Assembly: GCA_020342235.1 (NCBI GenBank)
Contig: CP073215.1
Coordinates: 682,001-746,000, forward strand
Source: Saccharomycopsis phalli
Lineage: Eukaryota > Ascomycota > Saccharomycetes > Ascoideales > Saccharomycopsidaceae
DNA: 64,000 bases
Reading direction: 5' to 3'
This document shows, piece after piece, positions 30,454 to 39,823 of the stretch. Position numbers and translations under genes: made by a program. A model generated the notes under the pieces. That model was given only the letters and a program-made list of their open reading frames with translations, was not told where the DNA came from and searched no databases. Positions within the stretch are counted from its first letter, which is position 1, and each line of letters begins with the position of its first letter.

Positions 30454-32529
30454 GAGAAATTGGTGCTGCAAAAAAGGGTTTATATAGGGCAGGGCTGCAA
30501 ACCGCTTGGAGGGTAGCAAGAAAAGACAAAGGGTAGAAAAGCAGAAAAGGAGAACAAAGAAAAAGCAAGAATTACTGTATATATTTAAATGGAAATTAGT
30601 ATCTTGCCGTATGAAATGATGGACGGTGCCACCATATAAGTTTTGTAGGAAATTCATTTGAGATGAATAATTCAACGTGGGATATTCCAAGGAGCGTTTC
30701 TAAAAGGGTCTATGGGTCTTGGTACATGGTGATGGTTATTTGTATTAAAACAGTTGACTGCTTCACCGATTAGTTGCCACTACCTTGTCATTTGTAAGCA
30801 TGGCCCATGATATTAAACCCTAAGACTAAATACTTTTGTTTGTTTGGATATTTAAATTATAAATTCAGCTGGACGTTGATTGGGAGAATGACAGAAGAAT
30901 TAGCCAGGTGCGTTTGAATTTAATGGCTTATAAAACTAGAGGACCAAGCAACTTGTGGGATTGAATGTTGCAAGTGGAAATGACTTTTAGAAAATGTAAA
31001 ATTGCTGGATACAACAAAAGGCGAGCTAAGGTGAGTTTAAGATTAGGCCAGTTGACGAATGAAAATTGACACCTACAGAAGATTCACAGCGCAAGAGTGA
31101 CACACCAATACCAAATATACAGTGTGACGATTATGAAGTAGAAAACAAGATTATCACAAATATATTTGCAACGTAGACAGACACACGTGTTACTATTGAC
31201 AGACTGTTGATCATACCATTACACTGGATCTTTTGCCAAACATTGTATTGAGGCCAAGTTTTATTATCTAGGAACCAATTATTATTTGAGTACTGTGACG
31301 TAATTATTATCAATTAACTTGGTCAGGAGAGTCGTCAATAGCATGACATGCATTGAACCCCGGAAATTTGGCATGATGTGAAATCGTTGAGCTGAAAATG
31401 GCATGGCAAGAGTGTAATTGTCCATAGGTACCATTGGTTACTGAGTGGTTACGGCTATACTCTGGTGCCGAGAATTTTTCCTTGTTTCAAAAGTGGAAAG
31501 AACCGAGGATAAATGGGCCATCTGCATGGGACTCAAAAGGAGTCTAAAACCAGGAAATCAGGATAAGCGGGTTGTGAGAGACAATGTATTGGATATTCAG
31601 ACATGGGACGATGCAGAAAAAATATGCAGTATGGATATGAAATGTGGAATATACAAGGATATACAGTATAGAAGGCCAAGGGAAATGAATATTATATACA
31701 GTACACTAGGATACATGGTAGATACATGGTAGGATATATGGTAGAATAAACATTGGGATACATACTAGGATACATACTAGACAATACAGCATACCAAACA
31801 ACTAGCTACAACAACTAGCTACAACAACTAGCTACAACAACTAGCTACAACAACTAACTAAAACAACTAACTACAACAACTAACTACAACAACTAACTAC
31901 AACAACTAACTACAACAACTAACTACAACAACTAACTACAACACAGAATCCAACCCCATATAACTACATCAAACATTGCATTGAGACATCCATGGAAAAC
32001 AAATTGCCAGCGAAAAGTAAATACCACCAACATTGGAAAAGTGAAACTCCGGCCAAACAAAGTAGGACAGTGAGGCAACCGTAGAAGCACCGTGGATATG
32101 GCAAAAACACATGGAGTGCAGGTGTCAGATTTAGCGTGCCACGGAATTCCATACAGCTACAAGTCTGTTTTGGTGGTAGTACCACTGGAGTACGGAATGA
32201 AGAACCCTTTGAGAGACGCATAGTCACGCACTGGACACGAACCGTTGGCTAGGACAAGGCACGGGCCAGCACGATAAAAAGTGGGCAAGGAGACGAAACC
32301 TAGATCCACTGGTTACCGCAAAATGCCACCCAGCCTTTTAAATCCTCAATGATCATGGGTCCGCCACCTTGTAGACGGGATGCTCGACCTGGTAATTGCA
32401 AAACAATAGGTGAAACTGCGAGCACGTCTAGCATGCAGGTGTATGCATGGCTCTAAACCAACGATACTGGCTGGTGGGCACCAAGGCAATAAATATAGAT
32501 ACACGGCCAGAATAAATTTTTGTAAAAAA
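30454..32529. repeat. intergenic region with a 13-bp minisatellite (divergent RAT1 / SBE2-like promoters)
   Basis: A 13-bp unit (AACAACTAGCTAC or AACAACTAACTAC) is repeated about 11 times at about 31796-31943. The unit drifts from CTAGCTAC to CTAACTAC along the array. The other frames lack ATG starts or recognisable domains. TATA-like AATAAATATA lies at about 32489, near the start of the SBE2-like gene. Confidence 0.6.
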
Positions 32530-34524
32530 ATGTCCACACGGAAATTGCCCAAGATGAGACGCCTGTTTCGCCACAAGCAGCGCTTCGACGACGTCGATTA
32601 CAACGACTTTGATGACGACATCGTGCCGAACGACTTCATCTGCTTCAACGTGCCCATTACTCAGACCATTGGCGACTTGAAGGAAAGTGTCGAGGCCCAC
32701 GGGAGCCTGGGATTCAGTCTGGCGAATAGCAGTCCTTGTTTGAGCGACGACAGCTTCCCGAACCTTGAGAGCAACTATGCTGCATTCAACGGCTTGGATT
32801 CCGAGGTCCAGAACCTCACCTTGGAGTTCAACCTGCGTGCGGGATTCCTCCGGGACGAGCAGATGGTCCAGCAGAAAATCAGCAAGAAAAAGGCCAGCGA
32901 AGTCAGCAAGAAGCTCACCAGGGACGAAAAGTTCTGGGTCAAGCGACTCAACGAAACCTATCTCAGCGTCGAGTCCCCAGCGGGACTCAACAAGGACTTT
33001 AGCTGTGAGTTCAACAACTTTCTTCTGCACCAGGTGTCAAAATACCCCTCCCCGACCCCAGTGGCCCCGGCCGCTCCTCGGGCGGCGCCCCGCCCAAAGT
33101 CACTGCACGTGATCCGCCCGTGCGCGAATGTTATTGCCAAGGGCCTGGAGGAATACGAGCCCAATGTCATTGACTCGGAGTTGTACGAAATCTCGGGTAA
33201 GCAGTACATGTGTCCATTTGGGCTCAGCGACTTGCGCTACAAGAAGAAGTATGCTCTCCCCAACAACATGGAAAGCCAGAATATCTACTCCATTGTTAAC
33301 GCAACCAACTCGGTCGACAGCTTGCTGTCTGGAAACTCCATGTTTTCCCTTAGTCCGGAGACCGGCGACATCGCCTCGTTTGCCTCGAGCTCAGGATCGC
33401 CGACTTACAGTTTCTACATGCAACAGGGCGACACGCCTCGCCTGTCGGTGCTCAGTGTGAACCTGATTCTGTCGTTTTTCCGACGCACCCCGACGAAAAA
33501 CGACACAAAGCCCCCATCCTGGTGGGCCGTGGGACTCAGCACCCTGCCGCTTCCGCCTCTTCTTCTTAAATTCGAGCTTGGGCACGTCCAGAACGACCTC
33601 ATGACCCTTCGGTCCGTGGCGTGGTACTTGGCCCAGGGCTCGCTTGTCAGCACAAACAGAGCGACATTTGCTGCGCTCAGCCATGACGTGGCGGAATTCG
33701 CCGCAAATTTCCAGTGCTACACCCAGCTATCCAAGGGAAAGGGTGACTTGAGTCTGGTGGGACATCTCAAGCAGTTTGTCGAGCAGTACGACGAACCACG
33801 CTTCCGGAACCAGCTCTCGGTGTTCAAGCAGATCGGCAAAGACGTCGCCCCGCTTCATAGCCTGCTGCTCCAGACCGTGCTCTTCAACTTTTACTTCTAC
33901 CTCTTCGACTTGGGCCACGTGACGTACTTGTCGTGCGCTGCGACCCTCACGCATATGCTTGTGCAGAACATCAAGGATGAGTTCCTTGCGTTTTCTTGCT
34001 TGATGAATCTCACCGACAGCAATAACAAGTTGACCGGTGTCCGAGCGTTTCTATTTGACGAGTCAATGGACTCAGTGGATATTCAGACGTTTGTGCGCGT
34101 GCTCAAGAACCAGGTCCCTGAGCTATATGCATTTTTCAAGACGCTCGAGCCAAGCAGCAGTACTTTTGGCGAGCTTCTCAAACGGTCGCTCCAAAAGGTA
34201 TTTTCCGGTGCCACGAACGAGACTCACGTGCACTATCTTGAGCGATTCCTTGATATCTTGTTGCTAGAGCAGAATAACAGTCTCCTAGTGTACTTGGCTG
34301 TGGTGCTACTCAAGCAGTACCAGCCAGAGTTCCTTGAGAAATGCGGGACCACGTGCCCGACCCAGTTTGTGGCGCAGATCGGCTTGCAGAGCAATGCGGC
34401 GCTCTTTAAGAATGCAAGTGTGGCTGAGTTTATCGGCGAAATTCGGCAGGTGATGTTGGAGGACCAAGCGCATGAGACGAGTGTTGGTGATGTCATGGAG
34501 TATGAGCTGTTGGGGTTGATGTAA
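32530..34524 (+). CDS. SBE2: SBE2/SBE22-like protein with a TBC-like C-terminal domain
   Basis: A 664-residue protein. The C-terminal half resembles a Rab-GAP (TBC) fold: LLLQTVLFNFYFYLFDLGHVTYL, then IKDEFLAFSCLMNL, which matches the TBC helix with 'EE-AFW-L', and FVRVLKNQVPELYAFFK. The TBC catalytic Arg (IxxDxxR) and Gln (YxQ) fingers are not seen, so GAP activity is unlikely. This pattern fits the fungal Sbe2/Sbe22 family, linked in Saccharomyces to Golgi-to-surface transport of cell-wall material during bud growth. That assignment rests on the overall pattern, not on a motif I can verify. The N-terminal part is acidic and Ser-rich, with a short basic start. Upstream frame extends through GTG and another ATG (32443), but AAAAAAATG at 32530 is the likelier start. 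The gene is GC-rich. Confidence 0.45.
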   Translation: MSTRKLPKMRRLFRHKQRFDDVDYNDFDDDIVPNDFICFNVPITQTIGDLKESVEAHGSLGFSLANSSPCLSDDSFPNLESNYAAFNGLDSEVQNLTLEFNLRAGFLRDEQMVQQKISKKKASEVSKKLTRDEKFWVKRLNETYLSVESPAGLNKDFSCEFNNFLLHQVSKYPSPTPVAPAAPRAAPRPKSLHVIRPCANVIAKGLEEYEPNVIDSELYEISGKQYMCPFGLSDLRYKKKYALPNNMESQNIYSIVNATNSVDSLLSGNSMFSLSPETGDIASFASSSGSPTYSFYMQQGDTPRLSVLSVNLILSFFRRTPTKNDTKPPSWWAVGLSTLPLPPLLLKFELGHVQNDLMTLRSVAWYLAQGSLVSTNRATFAALSHDVAEFAANFQCYTQLSKGKGDLSLVGHLKQFVEQYDEPRFRNQLSVFKQIGKDVAPLHSLLLQTVLFNFYFYLFDLGHVTYLSCAATLTHMLVQNIKDEFLAFSCLMNLTDSNNKLTGVRAFLFDESMDSVDIQTFVRVLKNQVPELYAFFKTLEPSSSTFGELLKRSLQKVFSGATNETHVHYLERFLDILLLEQNNSLLVYLAVVLLKQYQPEFLEKCGTTCPTQFVAQIGLQSNAALFKNASVAEFIGEIRQVMLEDQAHETSVGDVMEYELLGLM

Positions 34525-34725
34525 TGATTTATGATAATATGCATGGATGTTGGCTTAAAGCCGGCTGACTAATTAGCACGATATGATTTCTGTATAGTAG
34601 TTGAAAAACTAAAAATATTTAATTTTAGTATAATTGACGGTATTAAAGGTGCAATATAGGGTAGTACAATTGAGGTAGTACAACATTGACAAATACACAA
34701 AACACACTAGATAATTCAATTCTCC

Positions 34726-35550
34726 ATGTCTAGCGAAAATTATGCCATCATCGGAGGCACAGCCGGTTTGGGCCAAGCACTTGCGCGGAATCTCGCCCAG
34801 CGTGGTGCAAAAGTCACGGTGGTCGGCCGTACTTTTAGAGACGAAAACACCAGCGGCATTTCGTTCATCAAGGCCGACTTGTCCAGCATGGAAAACGCCC
34901 TCCAGTTTGCAAAAACCTTTCCTGCAGAAACATTCAACCAAGTCATCTTCACTGCTGGAATCTTTGCTTCCACAAAGCGCCAGGAAACCTCAGAGGGCCT
35001 TGAGCGTGACATTGCAGTCAGCTACTTGAACCGGTATGTGATTCTCCGTGAAATCGTGCCGCGGCTTGCCAGCCACAACGACTCGAAGCCACGGGTGTTT
35101 GTCATGGGATACCCAGGAACCAACCAATTGGGCACTCCGGATGACTTGAACTCCGACAAGGAGCCTTACAAGGCATTGCGCACCCACATGAACACGGTAG
35201 CTTGTAATGAGGCCTTGGTTCTCCACTGGGCCAAACAAAGTTCTCAAGTCAATTTCTACGGCTTGAATCCTGGGTTGGTCAAGACCCTGATTCGTGACAA
35301 CTTCTTGGGTGCTGGAAGCTGGAAGTCGTCCATTGTCGAGACTTTGATTGGGGTGTTTGCCCAAACCCCAGAGTCGTATGCCAAAAAGTTGTCCAACGTG
35401 GTAGTGTCAAAGGACCTTGACAAGGAGACCGGTGTGTTTTTCAATAAGCACGGCAAGAGTCTTGCTCGCAGTTCCAAGCTTTCCGATGAGATTGTCGGTA
35501 AGTTGATGGCCCTGTCTGAAGCATTGGCTAACAAGGTGTTGACCAAGTAG
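34726..35550 (+). CDS. short-chain dehydrogenase/reductase-fold protein lacking catalytic residues
   Basis: A 274-residue protein with an SDR-type Rossmann fold. The nucleotide-binding turn is GGTAGLG (residues 10-16, family TGxxxGxG), the acidic loop is KADLSS (49-54), and the NNAG-equivalent is FTAGIF (75-80). Where active SDRs have YxxxK, this protein has H154 and V158 (sequence HMNTVACNEAL), and the catalytic Ser strand reads VFVMGYPG with no Ser. It probably binds NAD(P) but may not be an oxidoreductase in the usual way. Fungal genomes contain such diverged SDRs; substrate and role are unknown. It lies 201 bases downstream of the SBE2-like gene on the same strand. A 17-bp repeat follows its stop. 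Confidence 0.75.
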   Translation: MSSENYAIIGGTAGLGQALARNLAQRGAKVTVVGRTFRDENTSGISFIKADLSSMENALQFAKTFPAETFNQVIFTAGIFASTKRQETSEGLERDIAVSYLNRYVILREIVPRLASHNDSKPRVFVMGYPGTNQLGTPDDLNSDKEPYKALRTHMNTVACNEALVLHWAKQSSQVNFYGLNPGLVKTLIRDNFLGAGSWKSSIVETLIGVFAQTPESYAKKLSNVVVSKDLDKETGVFFNKHGKSLARSSKLSDEIVGKLMALSEALANKVLTK

Positions 35551-36830
35551 TGGTTGCATCTTTACAATGGGTGTATCTTTACAGTGGGTGTATCTTTACA
35601 GTGGGTGTATCTTTACAGTGGGTGTGTGCATTTACCCAGTATTCCAAGTAGCATGAACTAATTTTTAATAAATAATAATAATAATATAATAATAATGATA
35701 ATAATCTTTATTTTTGTATTTAGCTATATATTGTCTCCGGCATTACAGTTATTCGACAAATATATCTTCACTCAGGAACATCAGGCACCATTACTGTTGA
35801 AGAAAACCCTTTGTCAGCCCTCATACGGTTGCTTGGGATTAAAAACTTCAATGTGAGCAGTCGTATTGTTGGTACTTGGTTCAATATAATAGCTGAGCAA
35901 TAATAAGCATTTGAGACAGCATCTGGCCCCTGAGGACTGGTTTGAAGTAATACAATAGATGACGTATTAAATGACGTATTAAATGATGTGCTTATAGTTG
36001 TCGTATTGATGCTGTCGTATTTGTAGTTGTGGTATCTGAAGTGGTCGATCTATATTGGTCGATCTATATTGGTCGATCTATATTGGTCGATCTGTAGTTG
36101 TCGATCTGTAGTTGCCTTTCTAGTAAAACGACTATAATTGCCTTTTTGGTAAAACGGCTATAGTTGCTATTTTAGTAATAAATGCTACTGAGATCTATGC
36201 TCTTTCAACTTGGTTCTACTATTTGCAATATACGTATGGTATCGTTTAATACTATTTTGAAAGCATCACTCCCTGCTATTGACTGCATTGCATCAGATGA
36301 CAGCTTGGGTATGCGTGCTTAGAAGTGATGTTATAATAATTGTCTAACATGGCTTAGTCTTTTAATGTAGCTTAATATTGAAATACGATTTACCCTTGTA
36401 ATGCATGGTTGGTATTCGGACATCTCATGGGAATTTCAATAGTGCCTACTTTAAGTTTCAATTCCAGGCTTGACTGCTTAGAAGCTAGATGGTATATATA
36501 CAACAGGATTCAAAGGTATATGGCAGTGATTTATTTTGCTATTAGATCACACTATGAATTGCATACTGCCTTGGACATCTCCATCAGTTGTATGATATTT
36601 CAACTTTTCACTGATGGATTTGAGCCAACTTACATAGCTTAGTGAACTTCAATAAAAGAGCCTGAGTTCTAACAAGCACAGATGGAATTGCACAGCTGAT
36701 ATCATGGAGTGTTATATTGTCTATTTGAAACTGGACCAAGTTATGTTAGTCTAAAGTTGGGTACGCTAATCCATAGGCTTTAGGTCTTGGCATCTGTGGT
36801 GAACAGGCTGCATTGCAGTGGTTGAAAAGT
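35551..36830. repeat. intergenic minisatellites and retroposon
   Basis: A 17-bp unit GTGGGTGTATCTTTACA (four copies, 35556-35625) follows the SDR gene. After the retroposon copy (listed separately), a 14-bp unit GGTCGATCTATATT is repeated about five times at 36042-36112. The rest is AT-rich; the frame at 36409-36642 has no ATG near its start and is not supported. Confidence 0.6.
35666..35900 (-). mobile_element. retroposon copy B (non-LTR type), ATT-repeat tail
   Basis: Read on the minus strand, this copy matches copy A near 62250-62456 (for example TTTTTAATC, GGGC(T/C)GACAAAGGG, TTCTTCAA(C/T)AGTAATG, TTCCTGAGT). It ends with TAGCTAAATACAAAAATAAA and an ATT/AAT-rich tail at 35666-35710. Similarity to copy A is roughly 75-80% by eye. 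The 5' end is not certain; similarity fades beyond about 35900. I found no target-site duplication. Confidence 0.6.
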
Positions 36831-38534
36831 ATGGATTGAGATGAAAGAAGTGAAAGAAGTGAAAGAAGTGAAAGAAGTGAAAGAAGTGAAAGAAGTGAAA
36901 GAAGTGAAAGAAGTGAGAACAAAGTGCGAGAGGCAAGAAAGCGACACGATGACGAGGCAAGATAAAAGCTGATCAACATACAATATACTCATCTATAGCA
37001 CGCAAACCCAACCAATTACAACCCTCAACCATAATCAGCCACAAATTCACCATCCACAGACGTTGGATATTTTGATAATTGCGATTTTCCAACTCATACC
37101 TCTTGTTGAGCACCCAACGCTTGTCATAATTGCATATACTTACGTCATGCAATACCCCGGAATTCGGGCACATGGCCATCTTTTGCCGGGGTATATAAAC
37201 ACCAGCTTTATTCCGGGAAAGCCAATGTTGGACATTATTAGCGAAATCTACGAAGACGTACACCACGACAAGTATTATTTCCAAGAGTGCAAGACCATAA
37301 AAGATTACAGCGAGTCCTTGGATATAGTCACGATCTTGAACCACCAGGAGAGCGAATATACTGAGGAAAGTTCAAAGAGCGTACCTGGACAGTATGACGT
37401 GGGAACGGGTGGTATGGTTGGCATGGGTGAGATGAGTGGCGGTGTTGCATGGTGAATGGAGTGAATTGGAGGGCGTGGGGAAGTGGGGAAGTGGGGAAGT
37501 GTGAGGAGACTATGAATGATGAATTATGGATACGTACTAAGATGGATATGGAATTTATCAAGTTTATGATACAAGTGTAGTGTGATGAATGGGTCTGTAT
37601 TATTTTCGTGGATGATATATTAGCGTGGAGAAGAGGAGAAGAGGAAGTGAGAGGAGGTGAGTGGAGATGAGGCGAAGGTAATGAGGAGATGGATATCATC
37701 AGTAAAGACCAAATAGAGAAATTAGAGTAAACAACAGAATAGAGATTCAATCAGTATACAGTCAAGAGATTTTGCCAAGTACAATCAAGAGATTCTGCCA
37801 AATACAATCGACAGATTCTGACAATATGCGTGCAGGTTGGAGATTTAGACAGGTTCTTTTATTGGCAAATTGGATAGCACTTTAATTGACATTCAACAGC
37901 GGGTGCTTTTTATGTAGACTTTTTGATTTGCTATATTTACAAACCCAAAATCTGTAGACACGGGGCGAAGGAGCAAAGCTCTTGTGTATATGTTGACTCT
38001 GGATCAACTCGACGGATGTCAATGTTGAAGATTGTCAATGTAATATGATGACATGATGAAATGATTCATGAGTATGGCCAATGGAATGATTCACGAGGAT
38101 GGCCAATGGAATGATTCACGAGGATGACCAATGGAATGTATAATGGAATGTACAATGATGAAATATCAATAGATGGAATACCAATCATGTAAATCTCCCA
38201 CTAGCAGAAATCCGATGAAGATACTATCATAGTTGAGGAAATCATTAAAGGAAAGGAGTCAAACCACATTAATCAATCATATTAATCATATTAATCACAT
38301 TAATCACATAATCACATAGTCACATTAATCACGTTAATCACATAATCACATTAATCACGTTAATCAATCACATCAGTCACATCTTCACATAGAAATTTCA
38401 ATACAATCCTCCTCCCAGTTATCCATCCCAGTTATCTACCTCTGTTATACACCCAACTCACCCACCTCAATTTCCACCCCCATTTCCACCTCCATTCTAC
38501 ATCTTCTTGCAATCATCTATGCACCTACATACTG
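36831..38534. repeat. repeat-rich intergenic region before GCS1
   Basis: A 9-bp GAAAGAAGT unit is repeated nine times at 36842-36916. Further short arrays are ATGATTCACGAGGATGGCCA units (about 38060-38140) and CACATTAATCA units (about 38275-38375). One doubtful ORF is listed separately. Confidence 0.6.
37147..37455 (+). CDS. doubtful ORF of 102 residues, unknown
   Basis: From the ATG at 37147, or from an ATG at 37227 that follows a TATATAAA at 37192-37199, the frame encodes an acidic protein (DIISEIYEDVHHDKYYF...) whose codon choice resembles real genes here (GAC, AAG, TTG, ATC). No family, signal peptide or membrane helix is recognised. A frame on the opposite strand is about as long but starts with GTG. 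It could be a real small gene, the last exon of a spliced gene, or chance. Confidence 0.3.
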   Translation: MQYPGIRAHGHLLPGYINTSFIPGKPMLDIISEIYEDVHHDKYYFQECKTIKDYSESLDIVTILNHQESEYTEESSKSVPGQYDVGTGGMVGMGEMSGGVAW

Positions 38535-39515
38535 CTAGAAATCATCCCACTTGTCCCACTTGCTCCCCATTCCCTGGAGCAGACTCTTCTCCTTGGGCTT
38601 GCTCATGCCAAACGCAGGCTCAACTTTATCCTCGTTCATGCCGTCAAACAACTTGGTGTACTGCGAATTGGTCTGCGGCGCACCAATGCCGCTGAATCCC
38701 GCGGTACTCGTCTGGATCTTGCTGCCAAACTGCAGCATCGCCCGTTTGGCGTCGTTGGCAATATCACCCTGCTGAAGAGTCTGGATGTTTGGCTTGATGA
38801 CACTCTCGTTGACCTCGTTGATGCTCTTGGAAACAGTGTTGGCAAATAAGCCCCAGCCCTTGGTGAAGGTGCCCAACGGATCCTTTTGGAAATTGTCCAC
38901 GCTAAACCCCTCCAACGACCCTTGTCCAGACGATGGTGCGGTGTTTCCAAAGCCTCCGTACTTGCCTCCTTGCGACGGTGGCAAATTCTCTGGCCGTTGG
39001 TCGTTCTTGGCCCCCAACTCTGCAAAATACGCCTCGTTTTTTTGCTTCTGCACTGGCGTGCCTTTGCGCGATCCAATTGGAGTTTGCTCGGAGCTCTGTG
39101 GTTTCGCCACCGCCTTTGGCTTCTCCTTCTTCACCCACGGCTTGCCCTCGACTTCCGCAGTCAACTTGTCTTTGTAATCTTCCGCAGCCTCGTTGTCGTA
39201 CTTCTTGCTTGCTTCCCAGTCCAAGGCGATCCCATGGTCCTCAAACCACTTGGCGAGATTCTCGTTGCCGCCCTTTTCCATACGAGCGAGCTCGTCCTTT
39301 TTGAACTGGTCCATGGTGATGGACCGCACAAACGAAATGTGGACGCCCAATCCCCGATGGATTCCCGCACACTCTAGGCAAATGAATATCCCAAACTTTG
39401 GGGATGCCCATTGCGGGTTAGGTGCGCTACAATCAAAGCATTTCTTGTTGGCGCCAATCTTTTGAAGCGCAAGCAACTTGCGCTTATTATCTGGATCAAC
39501 GTTCCACTCAGACAT
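38535..39515 (-). CDS. GCS1: Arf GTPase-activating protein Gcs1
   Basis: A 326-residue ArfGAP acting on Arf1 in COPI-vesicle traffic between Golgi and ER. The zinc finger is complete: C26, C29, C46, C49 within [17 protein letters not shown] and [12 protein letters not shown], with the arginine finger R54. The run [15 protein letters not shown] is a hallmark of the family. The C-terminal part contains [27 protein letters not shown], and [13 protein letters not shown], an amphipathic lipid-packing-type segment as in Saccharomyces Gcs1, and it ends in KWDKWDDF, matching the family's KWDDF tail. The frame extends ten codons upstream via GTG; the ATG at 39515 gives MSEWNVDP, which matches the known N-terminus. 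It is divergent from the YBT1-like gene across a 308-base promoter. Confidence 0.96.
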   Translation of the reverse strand: MSEWNVDPDNKRKLLALQKIGANKKCFDCSAPNPQWASPKFGIFICLECAGIHRGLGVHISFVRSITMDQFKKDELARMEKGGNENLAKWFEDHGIALDWEASKKYDNEAAEDYKDKLTAEVEGKPWVKKEKPKAVAKPQSSEQTPIGSRKGTPVQKQKNEAYFAELGAKNDQRPENLPPSQGGKYGGFGNTAPSSGQGSLEGFSVDNFQKDPLGTFTKGWGLFANTVSKSINEVNESVIKPNIQTLQQGDIANDAKRAMLQFGSKIQTSTAGFSGIGAPQTNSQYTKLFDGMNEDKVEPAFGMSKPKEKSLLQGMGSKWDKWDDF

Positions 39516-39823
39516 GCAAAATGGAATAAAGTCCCAGTTGGCCACATTTCAACGTCGTCACGTGTGCCGTATATGTCACGTGATACGTTTGACTGGGTGT
39601 TTTTTTTTTTTTTTTTTTTGCCAGTGCTTCTTTTTCCATCTAGAATTGGTCATTAGTGGTTGAGCCGTGTGGGGCGGATTTTAATTTTTTTATCAATTCC
39701 TCGGTACGCATTTTCACCCACTCTTTTTTTTTTTTTGTTGACGCGCATGGTTCTGCAGATGAGGCTCAACTAATTTTTCATATAAAGCACACCCATCCAG
39801 TAAACTTCAGCCACAGTTGTATC
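39516..39823. promoter_or_regulatory. bidirectional promoter GCS1 / YBT1-like with two CACGTG boxes and T-tracts
   Basis: CACGTG occurs at 39559-39564 and 39577-39582. A run of 20 T (39600-39619) and one of 13 T (39724-39736) follow; such tracts tend to exclude nucleosomes. TATAAA at 39781-39786 precedes the transporter ATG by 43 bases. Confidence 0.55.

Noticed and set aside
36746-36992. Several minus-strand ORFs with Phe/Leu/Ser repeats
   Set aside because: They are translations of the 9-bp GAAAGAAGT array.
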